Shown: positions 1 to 4,216 of the stretch, piece after piece
Layout of the letters: each line of letters begins with the position of its first letter
Numbering within the stretch: the first letter of the stretch is position 1
DNA from: an uncultured Oscillospiraceae bacterium
GTDB lineage: Bacteria > Bacillota > Clostridia > Oscillospirales > Oscillospiraceae
Reading direction: 5' to 3'
DNA: 7,820 bases
Assembly (NCBI GenBank): GCA_934659415.1
Contig: CAKUHW010000044.1
Span: forward strand, 1-7,820
Notes under the pieces: model-generated
Told to the model about the DNA's origin: nothing
The model's input: only the letters and a program-made list of their open reading frames with translations
The model's database searches: none
Program-made: the position numbers and the translations under genes

Positions 1-94
1 CTATGTGCTGGAGACCGGCCGCATCGTGGCCAGCGGCACCGGCGCCCAGCTGCTGGACGACGAGACCGTGAAAAAAGCCTATCTGGGCGGCTGA
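1..94 (+). CDS. ABC transporter ATP-binding protein, LivF-like (C-terminal end only)
   Basis: The reading frame enters from the left edge (first full codon at base 2) and stops at TGA 92-94, leaving 30 residues. They read YVLETGRIVASGTGAQLLDD, then a short acidic/basic helix ending in KKAYLGG. This is the characteristic C-terminus of LivF-type ATPases of branched-chain amino acid (HAAT family) importers: the strand after the H-loop, the 'xGxxLLxDxxVxxAYLG' tail, and the stop. The Walker, Q-loop and signature motifs lie outside the window, so substrate and partners cannot be read here. It is probably the last gene of its operon, because a strong terminator follows 20 bases later. LivF is the best guess; another ABC ATPase with the same tail, such as LivG or a urea-type UrtE, remains possible. 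Confidence 0.8.
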   Translation, partial: YVLETGRIVASGTGAQLLDDETVKKAYLGG

Positions 95-114
95 GACGGC
101 AGCCAAAGAAAAAG

Positions 115-150
115 AAGCGCTGCCCGGGGGTCATCCCGGGCAGCGCTTTT
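115..150 (+). terminator. Intrinsic terminator after the LivF-like gene
   Basis: A 13-bp perfect stem (116-128 with 135-147) and 6-nt loop 129-134 are followed by TTTT at 147-150, and A residues precede the left arm. It lies 20 bases after the LivF-like stop codon. The A-rich left flank gives a T-rich tail on the other strand as well, so it may work in both directions. Confidence 0.85.
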
Positions 151-154
151 CAGG

Positions 155-350
155 CCGTCAAAAAACTTAAGGACGTTTTTTGACGGGTAAGTTGCAGTCC
201 GCTGCGCGCACTCAATGTCCATAGGGCATGGACGTTTCGCACACTTGCGGCCTGAGAAGTGTTTTCCGCCACGCACATGTCGCGGCGGAAAACAGATTTT
301 ATTGTCTTCGCCGCTGCGGCGGCGAACTCTGCGAGGCTTTTTTGACAATC
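155..350. repeat. Palindrome-rich non-coding element (MITE-like or structured repeat)
   Basis: This gene-free stretch is packed with inverted repeats. A 12-bp stem joins 155-166 to 175-186. A 6-bp stem joins 217-222 to 228-233. A 10-bp stem joins 261-270 to 284-293 (GTTTTCCGCC/GGCGGAAAAC). An 8-bp stem joins 307-314 to 319-326. ATTGTC (301-306) pairs with GACAAT (344-349). The outer edges share a 9-bp inverted repeat, GTCAAAAAA at 157-165 and TTTTTTGAC at 338-346, bounding about 190 nt. No open frame here has a ribosome binding site or recognisable protein content. It is probably a dispersed non-autonomous repeat; it sits just upstream of the DUF1653 promoter. Whether it occurs elsewhere in the genome cannot be seen from this window. 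Confidence 0.55.
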
Positions 351-370
351 TCAAGCGCTGTCCCCCCCGA

Positions 371-399
371 TTGACAGCGCCGCCTGCGTCCGCTATGAT
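371..399 (+). promoter_or_regulatory. Sigma-A promoter of the DUF1653 gene
   Basis: TTGACA (371-376), a 17-bp spacer and TATGAT (394-399) give a near-consensus promoter. Transcription would start near 406, leaving a leader of about 27 nt. The -35 box lies in the right arm of an 8-bp inverted repeat (GCGCTGTC 355-362 and GACAGCGC 373-380), which could be an operator. Confidence 0.8.
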
Positions 400-432
400 G
401 GGGGCACACGGAAAAAGAGAGGGGGAGAGCGC

Positions 433-648
433 ATGGAGGAGCTGAAATGCGGCCGCTACCGCCATTTCAAGGGCGGGGAGTACCGCCTGCTGGGCGTGGC
501 CCGGCACAGCGAGACCCTGGAGGAGATGGTGGTATACCGGGCGCTGTACGGCGAGGGCAGAGTGTGGGTGCGCCCCGCGGCCATGTGGCAGGAGCATGTG
601 GAGCGGGACGGCTACAGCGGACCGCGCTTTGTCTATATCGGGCCGTGA
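433..648 (+). CDS. DUF1653 domain protein, 71 aa
   Basis: This is a small cytosolic protein of the DUF1653 family (Pfam PF07866) and is complete at the family's usual length. Visible hallmarks are G-x-Y-R-H-F-K-G near residues 7-14, the central V-A-R-H-S-E-T stretch (about 22-28), V-V-Y-R-A-L-Y-G (about 33-40), W-V-R-P with a following M-W, and a terminal F-V-Y-I. No biochemical role is established for the family. The fold is thought to be a small beta-barrel, and members often occur as single genes. The ATG at 433 is chosen because GGGGAG lies about 7 bases upstream and a promoter sits at the right distance. The gene stands alone. Its stop is 2 bases from the stop of the convergent thiT gene with no terminator between them, so the two transcripts probably overlap at their 3' ends. 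Confidence 0.9.
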   Translation: MEELKCGRYRHFKGGEYRLLGVARHSETLEEMVVYRALYGEGRVWVRPAAMWQEHVERDGYSGPRFVYIGP

Positions 649-650
649 GC

Positions 651-1214
651 TCAGCGGCGGGTGGCAGCCAGATCCGCGCCGGTGAAGTACTTTTTCAGGG
701 GCTTGTACAGCACGCCGAACACCACCAGGCACAGGACCATGTCGATGCCCACATAGCTGCCGTTGTACACGGCGGAATACAGCCAGGGGTTGGTGAAGGT
801 GGTGTTGAACAGCTCCGTGGGGGCGTAGATGCGGTAGATGGTCACGCCGCTGATGAAGTGGACCAGGAAGCGGCAGACGCAGCCCACCGCGGTGCCGATG
901 AAGATGCCCCCTTTCAGCTTGCGGAACAGGCTGGCCACGCCCAGCACGCCGTAGGCCAGGACGAAGTCCAGCAGCAGGGACCAGGGGCCCCAGGCGTAGG
1001 CGCTGTCCACCACGATCTGGAGCAGACCGTAGGCCAGGGCCGCCAGGAAGCTCTCTCCGCAGCCCCAGCGGGCGCAGTAAAGGAAGATGGGCAGCATGGC
1101 CAGATCGAAGCTGCCGCCGTTGGGCAGCTTGCCGATGGTGACGTAGCTCAGGGCGGTGGCCAGGGCCACCATGATGGCGCCCTCGCACAGGGCGCGCACG
1201 CGCAGGTGTTTCAT
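651..1214 (-). CDS. thiT: Thiamine ECF transporter S component ThiT
   Basis: This is the substrate-binding membrane subunit that captures thiamine and works with the shared ECF module (EcfA, EcfA', EcfT), which is not encoded in this window. The 187-aa product is normal length and strongly hydrophobic, consistent with six membrane helices. ThiT/YuaJ features include the early 'GGSFDLAMLPI' loop (33-43), the 'YAWGPWSLLLDFVLAYG' region (73-89), 'RFLVHFISG' with His119, and 'YNGSYVGID' (150-158) with Asn151. By analogy with the known ThiT structure, His119 and Asn151 are candidate thiamine contacts. ATG 1214 is preferred because the upstream in-frame codons cross the riboswitch terminator stem. 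The SD is modest: GGA about 10 nt upstream, with a better AAAGGAA about 17 nt away. A TPP riboswitch immediately upstream independently supports the substrate. The neighbour thiN completes thiamine salvage. Confidence 0.93.
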   Translation of the reverse strand: MKHLRVRALCEGAIMVALATALSYVTIGKLPNGGSFDLAMLPIFLYCARWGCGESFLAALAYGLLQIVVDSAYAWGPWSLLLDFVLAYGVLGVASLFRKLKGGIFIGTAVGCVCRFLVHFISGVTIYRIYAPTELFNTTFTNPWLYSAVYNGSYVGIDMVLCLVVFGVLYKPLKKYFTGADLAATRR

Positions 1215-1265
1215 GTTTGGTATTCCAGCTTTCCTTTGAAATTCAATCCCAACGAAGCCGGAAAC

Positions 1266-1300
1266 GGAAAAAGACGCACTGCGGCAGCGCAGTGCGTCTT
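1266..1300 (-). terminator. Riboswitch expression platform: intrinsic terminator upstream of thiT
   Basis: A perfect 13-bp stem (1271-1283 with 1288-1300) with a 4-nt loop is followed on the minus strand by a run of five U. It lies between the TPP aptamer and thiT, in the position expected for ligand-dependent premature termination. The only alternative pairing I can find is 6 bp: AGUGUG (complement of 1314-1319) with CGCACU (complement of 1291-1296). The antiterminator is therefore unclear. Confidence 0.85.
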
Positions 1301-1319
1301 GCGTTTCTGTTGGCACACT

Positions 1320-1410
1320 CGCATTCCTACGCCGGTATTACCCGGATCAGGTATGAGGGTTCGGGCGGACGCCCGTCTCAGCCGGCATGGCCAGCACCCC
1401 TTGGAATTGT
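1320..1410 (-). ncRNA. TPP riboswitch (THI element) controlling thiT
   Basis: Read on the minus strand, this is a textbook thiamine pyrophosphate aptamer. P1 pairs AUUCC (1407-1403) with GGAAU (1327-1323). The GGGGUGC entry strand follows, then the invariant CUGAGA (complement of 1376-1381), which contacts the pyrimidine ring. Next come a variable GC-rich P3 hairpin (GGGCG/CGCCC near 1363-1376), ACCCU, ACCUGAUC (complement of 1345-1352) and the pyrophosphate-side GGGUAAUACC-GGCGUAGGAAU. In this class, TPP binding represses the downstream gene. The following intrinsic terminator indicates transcriptional attenuation of thiT. The divergent thiN gene is not downstream of it and so escapes this control. 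Confidence 0.96.
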
Positions 1411-1417
1411 TGCCCAC

Positions 1418-1446
1418 AGTATAGCGCGCCGCCGGGGCGCTGTCAA
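1418..1446 (-). promoter_or_regulatory. Sigma-A promoter of the thiT riboswitch transcript
   Basis: On the minus strand TTGACA (complement of 1441-1446), a 17-bp spacer and TATACT (complement of 1418-1423) form a strong promoter. It starts transcription near 1411, a few bases before the P1 stem of the riboswitch. It shares the 13-mer GATTGACAGCGCC with the DUF1653 promoter. Confidence 0.8.
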
Positions 1447-1454
1447 TCCCAATC

Positions 1455-1483
1455 TTGCAAAATCCGCCCCGCCGGGTTAAAAT
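1455..1483 (+). promoter_or_regulatory. Sigma-A promoter of thiN
   Basis: TTGCAA (1455-1460), a 17-bp spacer and TAAAAT (1478-1483) lie back-to-back with the thiT promoter. The -35 boxes of the two promoters are only 8 bp apart. Transcription would start near 1490, giving a leader of about 40 nt. Confidence 0.7.
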
Positions 1484-1530
1484 AGACCTGTTCGCCCCTG
1501 TCAGCCGACAGGAAGAAGGAGGAATGGACG

Positions 1531-2178
1531 GTGGGAGGCTGTTTTGTATTCTGTGCGGGTACCTTTTACGGCCTGCGGGAGGCCCCCGGGGCCGGAGATC
1601 TGATCCTGGCCGCCGATGCGGGACTGCTCCACTGCCGGGCGCTGGGGCTGCGGCCGGACCTGATCGTGGGGGATTTCGACTCCATGGACGCCCCGGAAGG
1701 GGAGGGGCCATGCCTGCGCCTGCCCGTGGAGAAGGACGACACCGATTCCATGCGGGCCCTCAAGGAGGGCCTGGCGCGGGGCTGCCGGGAGTTTTACCTC
1801 TACGGGGCCACCGGCGGGCTGCGGCTGGACCACACCCTGGCCAACCTGCAGGCCCTGGCCTATCTGGCCCGGCACGGGGCCCGGGGATATCTCTACGACC
1901 GGGACTTTGTGTATACCGCCCTGGAAAACGGTGCGCTCACCGTCCCCCGGGAGGTGGAGTGGGGCCTGCTGTCGGTGTTCAGCCTGGGAGAGCGGGCGGA
2001 GGGGGTCACCCTTGCCGGGGTGCAGTATCCCCTGGCGGAGGGGACGGTCACCTGCGATTTCCCCATCGGGGTGAGCAACCACTTCACCGCCCCGGAGGCC
2101 GCCGTCCGCGTCCGGCGGGGCCTGCTGCTGGTGGGCTGGCAGCTGGCGGAAGATTCCCACAGAAAGACGGGCCGCTGA
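1531..2178 (+). CDS. thiN: Thiamine pyrophosphokinase (thiamine diphosphokinase)
   Basis: The enzyme transfers pyrophosphate from ATP to thiamine, giving TPP and AMP in the cytosol. The 215-aa length is typical. Catalytic-domain motifs appear in order: A-A-D-A-G (27-31), P-D-L-I-V-G-D-F-D-S (42-51) with the metal/ATP-binding aspartates, K-D-D-T-D (68-72), and G-A-T-G-G-L-R-L-D-H (92-101). The C-terminal thiamine-binding beta domain follows and includes the S-N-H-F motif (182-185). The start is GTG at 1531, chosen because a perfect AGGAGG (1517-1522) is 8 nt upstream. The ATG at 1524 is out of frame and almost touches the SD. The gene is divergent from thiT and completes uptake plus activation of thiamine. 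The last codons (Thr-Gly-Arg-stop) lie inside a hairpin repeat beginning at about 2163, so the C-terminus may have been remodelled by that repeat. Confidence 0.95.
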   Translation: MGGCFVFCAGTFYGLREAPGAGDLILAADAGLLHCRALGLRPDLIVGDFDSMDAPEGEGPCLRLPVEKDDTDSMRALKEGLARGCREFYLYGATGGLRLDHTLANLQALAYLARHGARGYLYDRDFVYTALENGALTVPREVEWGLLSVFSLGERAEGVTLAGVQYPLAEGTVTCDFPIGVSNHFTAPEAAVRVRRGLLLVGWQLAEDSHRKTGR

Positions 2179-2198
2179 GACAGCGGCCCCTACAGACA
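2163..2198 (-). repeat. Small hairpin repeat, family B, copy 1
   Basis: The core is a 9-bp stem, GGGCCGCTG (2169-2177) with CAGCGGCCC (2181-2189). Read on the minus strand it gives TGTCTGTAGGGGC, a variable stem-loop, then GCCCGTCTTT. Copy 2 at 2465-2497 has the same flanks around a different stem. It overlaps the 3' end of thiN and carries its stop codon. Confidence 0.65.
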
Positions 2199-2236
2199 GA
2201 ATAGGAAACTTGCCGTCAAAGGCGGGTGGCCATGGT

Positions 2237-2296
2237 GACAACCCCTCAGTCAGCGCTGCGCGCTGACAGCTCCCCTTACACAGGGGCGCTTGAGAG
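2237..2296 (+). repeat. Two-hairpin repeat, family A, copy 1
   Basis: The element reads ACAACCCCTCAG, then a hairpin GTCAGCGC/GCGCTGAC (2249-2256 with 2260-2267), then AGCTCCCC-TTACACA-GGGG forming a second, imperfect hairpin (2268-2290). The same arrangement (ACAA-YCCCTC, hairpin, CTCC..TTACACA..GGGG) occurs on the other strand at 2369-2428. No coding potential is apparent. Confidence 0.6.
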
Positions 2297-2368
2297 AGCA
2301 GCCTTTGATCTGCCTGTTTCTGCCAGGCCGGGCGCTGTGGGCAGGGGACCAGGCCAAAGGGTTTGCCA

Positions 2369-2428
2369 CCCCCCCTTGTGTAAAGGAGGGACGCCGCCGC
2401 GGTCTTTGCGGCGGCTGGAGGGATTGTT
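2369..2428 (-). repeat. Two-hairpin repeat, family A, copy 2 (inverted)
   Basis: On the minus strand it reads ACAATCCCTCC, an 8-bp GC hairpin (2393-2400 with 2408-2415, 7-nt loop), then GTCCCTCCTTTACACAAGGG. The stem bases differ from copy 1 while pairing is kept. The conserved ends and the TTTACACA-like loop mark it as the same family. Confidence 0.55.
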
Positions 2429-2464
2429 GCCAAGCCTTGCTGTTACTGCCTGGGTTTCTTGCTT

Positions 2465-2497
2465 TGTCCGTAGGGGCGGATATCGTCCGCCCGTTTT
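2465..2497 (+). repeat. Small hairpin repeat, family B, copy 2
   Basis: The flanks TGTCCGTAGGGGC and GCCCGTTTTT enclose a 7-bp stem (2474-2480 with 2486-2492) and a 5-nt loop. It is the counterpart of 2163-2198 in opposite orientation. The trailing T run (2494-2498) could make it a rho-independent terminator for rightward transcription leaving thiN. Confidence 0.6.
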
Positions 2498-2507
2498 TGC
2501 CGGCCTG

Positions 2508-2542
2508 AAAAAATCCCCTGCCGCGCCGCGGCAGGGGACCTT
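2508..2542 (-). terminator. Intrinsic terminator of the xpaC-like gene
   Basis: An 11-bp perfect stem (2514-2524 with 2528-2538) and 3-nt loop are followed on the minus strand by six U (complement of 2508-2513). It lies about 30 bases after the stop of the leftward gene. On the plus strand only a short TTTT follows, so rightward termination is weaker. Confidence 0.85.
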
Positions 2543-2568
2543 TTATGCCTGATTTTGATCCGGAACCC

Positions 2569-3846
2569 TCACAGGGTCATGGTCATGCCCTCGTCATCGG
2601 ACAGGCCGTCCTTCCTGAGCATGTTCTCCAGCACCTGCACGTCGGTATTCACATCCATGGCCTCGTTCTGGAACAGCTTATCCAGCTGCTTTTCAAATCC
2701 GGACACCACCTGGTCCATCATGCCCTCGATGCGGGCCTTGGCCGCGGAGATGTTCTCCCCCTCGATGCCCTGGGCGTCCAGCTGGGCGTAGGCCCGGAGA
2801 ATCTTCAAAGTGGTGGGGAGATAGTAGTTGAGGAAGCTGCGCAGCTGACTGCTCTTGTCCGGGTGGGCCTTCTGGTAGGCGAGAATCTTGCCGGTGAGGA
2901 CCTCGATCCGGTCGATCTTGGCGCTCATGACCTCGTCGGGGATGTCGTCATTCACCTGGCGGATCTCCCGGAGGATCTTCTCATCCTCGTCCTCCGCCTC
3001 GCCCTGCTCCGTGGCGGGGGCCTCCTTTTCCTCGGGGGCGGGGGCCTGATAGCCCATCTCCGTCAGAAACAGCTTGCCGGAGGCCAGATCCAGATAGCCG
3101 GTAGGGAGGATCTTCTTGGACAGCATCTTGCGCAGGTCCCGGCACAGCTTCTTCACCGGCACGTCAAAGGCGGCGGCCATGGGGGCCAGCTCCACCTCCC
3201 GGTTGGCGCCGATGTAGGCCAGGTAGTTGAGGAAGCGCTCCTGCTGGCTGCGGGCGGTGATGCCGCTGAACAGCAGCCCCAGGCTGCCCGCCAGGAAGAT
3301 CAGACAGGCCAGCACGCCGGTGAACTCGTCGGCTAAGAAAAAGCCGTTGGCTACGGAGCTGATAAAATTGCTGGTGGCGGAGGTGAGCCCCAGGGCGAAG
3401 ACGGCGGAGGCGACGGCCCCCCAGATGGTGCGGGCCAGACCGGCCTTTTTGCCGGTCAGTCCGGCGCGGCTCTTCTCCGCCGGGCGCTGGGTCTGCTGCG
3501 CGCCGACGCGCTCACTGGTGCGCTGCCCGCCGGCGCTCTGGCCGGAGGTGCGGAATTCCCCCCGCAGATCGTTGGCGGCCCGGCGCACGTCCGTGCGGAC
3601 GGTCTGCGCCGCCTGGTCCACATCCCGGCGGAACTCCTGGCGGTACTGCTGCTTCTGCCCCCGGGGGAGCCGGGCCAGCTTGCGCACGCCCAGAATCACG
3701 GCGAGGATCTTGGTCCACCAGGTCGGGATCAAAAACAAAACGCCGACCCAGATCCACTCCCCCCAGTTGAAGGAGGGGCGGGGAGGCTCCGGCGAGGAGC
3801 CGCCGCTGTACTGCCAGCCCTGGCCGGAACGGCCCTGGTCCGCCAT
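2569..3846 (-). CDS. XpaC-like (5-bromo-4-chloroindolyl phosphate hydrolysis family) membrane protein
   Basis: The 425-aa product has a C-terminal half matching the XpaC family (Pfam PF10112). The match runs from a helical segment near 290 through 'FLNYYLPTTLKILRAYAQLD' (338-357), 'EGENI' (362-366) and the closing 'MDVNTDVQVLENMLRKDGL' (397-415). Despite the family name no enzymatic activity is established; Bacillus XpaC is often found beside TelA-type toxic-anion-resistance proteins, which are absent here. The N-terminal half has hydrophobic segments at about 31-54, 139-158 and 174-197, separated by a charged linker (60-135). A probable winged-helix-like segment (about 203-265) is followed by an acidic linker (270-290). 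The ATG at 3846 has AAAGGA about 10 nt upstream. The gene is monocistronic, with its own promoter, structured leader and terminator. It likely acts at the inner membrane in an envelope-related role; this is inference. Confidence 0.85.
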   Translation of the reverse strand: MADQGRSGQGWQYSGGSSPEPPRPSFNWGEWIWVGVLFLIPTWWTKILAVILGVRKLARLPRGQKQQYRQEFRRDVDQAAQTVRTDVRRAANDLRGEFRTSGQSAGGQRTSERVGAQQTQRPAEKSRAGLTGKKAGLARTIWGAVASAVFALGLTSATSNFISSVANGFFLADEFTGVLACLIFLAGSLGLLFSGITARSQQERFLNYLAYIGANREVELAPMAAAFDVPVKKLCRDLRKMLSKKILPTGYLDLASGKLFLTEMGYQAPAPEEKEAPATEQGEAEDEDEKILREIRQVNDDIPDEVMSAKIDRIEVLTGKILAYQKAHPDKSSQLRSFLNYYLPTTLKILRAYAQLDAQGIEGENISAAKARIEGMMDQVVSGFEKQLDKLFQNEAMDVNTDVQVLENMLRKDGLSDDEGMTMTL

Positions 3847-3881
3847 GGATACATCATCCTTTCAAAATAAGCTGCCGAATA

Positions 3882-4042
3882 TACCATCGACTGACAAGGG
3901 CAGACATGGTTTTGACGGGCAGAAATGCGCCCGTACTTCGTCAAAACCCTTGGCAATACGGCAAAGCCCACCAAGGCGAACGGGGCAAAAAGCGCCGGAA
4001 AGACACGCTGTCAGGCGTGTTTGCCCTCGTCAATCGATGGTA
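3882..4042 (-). ncRNA. Structured multi-hairpin leader element upstream of the xpaC-like gene
   Basis: The ends form a 21-bp inverted repeat (3882-3902 with 4022-4042). On the plus strand two positions are C-A mismatches; read as minus-strand RNA both become G-U pairs, so the helix is unbroken. It encloses hairpins: 4015-4020 with 4003-4008 (6 bp), CCUUGG/CCAAGG (3971-3976 with 3948-3953), and a long one with GGUUUUG/CAAAACC outside and ACGGGC/GCCCGU inside (3908-3948). A minus-strand promoter starts transcription at about its outer edge, so the whole element would be the 5' leader of the xpaC-like mRNA, ending about 35 nt before the ATG. It matches no riboswitch class I recognise. The alternative is a MITE whose terminal repeats are bordered by TA on both sides. 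Confidence 0.5.
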
Positions 4043-4045
4043 CCT

Positions 4046-4074
4046 ATTATATACGCGCAGGGGGGAAGTGTAAA
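4046..4074 (-). promoter_or_regulatory. Sigma-A promoter of the xpaC-like gene
   Basis: On the minus strand TTTACA (complement of 4069-4074), a 17-bp spacer and a consensus TATAAT (complement of 4046-4051) form a strong promoter. The start near 4038-4041 coincides with the outer end of the 161-nt inverted-repeat element. Confidence 0.8.
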
Positions 4075-4099
4075 TATGTTTTTTCGATTTTGGGCCGGG

Positions 4100-4119
4100 C
4101 TGTAACCGAACTGTAACCG
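4100..4119. promoter_or_regulatory. 11-bp-spaced direct repeat, Pho-box-like
   Basis: CTGTAACCG occurs at 4100-4108 and again at 4111-4119, one helical turn apart, midway between the divergent promoters of the xpaC-like and vanW-like genes. The layout CTGTAAC-N4-CTGTAAC resembles PhoB/PhoP direct-repeat sites. Another response regulator of the OmpR class would fit equally well. Confidence 0.35.
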
Positions 4120-4138
4120 CGGGAATAGGGAAAGACTC

Positions 4139-4167
4139 TTGTCAGCAGATGCTTACCATGGTAAAAT
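4139..4167 (+). promoter_or_regulatory. Sigma-A promoter of the vanW-like gene, with an embedded palindrome
   Basis: TTGTCA (4139-4144), a 17-bp spacer and TAAAAT (4162-4167) predict a start near 4174 and a leader of about 43 nt. The perfect 12-bp palindrome TTACCATGGTAA (4153-4164) spans the spacer and overlaps the -10 box, where a repressor could bind. Confidence 0.7.
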
Positions 4168-4216
4168 AGGCGCGGTATTATTTTGGACCGATGGACCGCA
4201 ACGGAGGATCTTGACC

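Noticed and set aside
215..445. Possible small 76-aa ORF upstream of the DUF1653 gene
   Set aside because: It lies within the hairpin-rich element and the DUF1653 promoter, has no SD, and its codons simply follow the inverted repeats.
79..1188. A 369-codon minus-strand frame crossing the 155-350 element and the DUF1653 gene
   Set aside because: It overlaps thiT in another frame and reads through repeats and a terminator; the protein is low-complexity and Arg-rich. It is caused by palindromic GC-rich DNA.
447..1424. A 325-codon open frame on the plus strand
   Set aside because: It runs antisense through thiT and the riboswitch, has no SD that fits, and has the His/Gln/Ala-rich composition of an antisense shadow.
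1524..2204. ATG at 1524 as an alternative start beside the thiN SD
   Set aside because: It is out of frame with the conserved thiamine pyrophosphokinase motifs and only 1 nt from the SD; GTG 1531 has ideal spacing.
2249..2415. CRISPR-like array in the repeat region
   Set aside because: Repeats are inverted and nested rather than direct, with no regular unique spacers and no cas genes.
2226..2552. Possible 108-aa ORF after thiN
   Set aside because: It runs through both repeat families and the downstream terminator with no SD; it is better explained as repeats.
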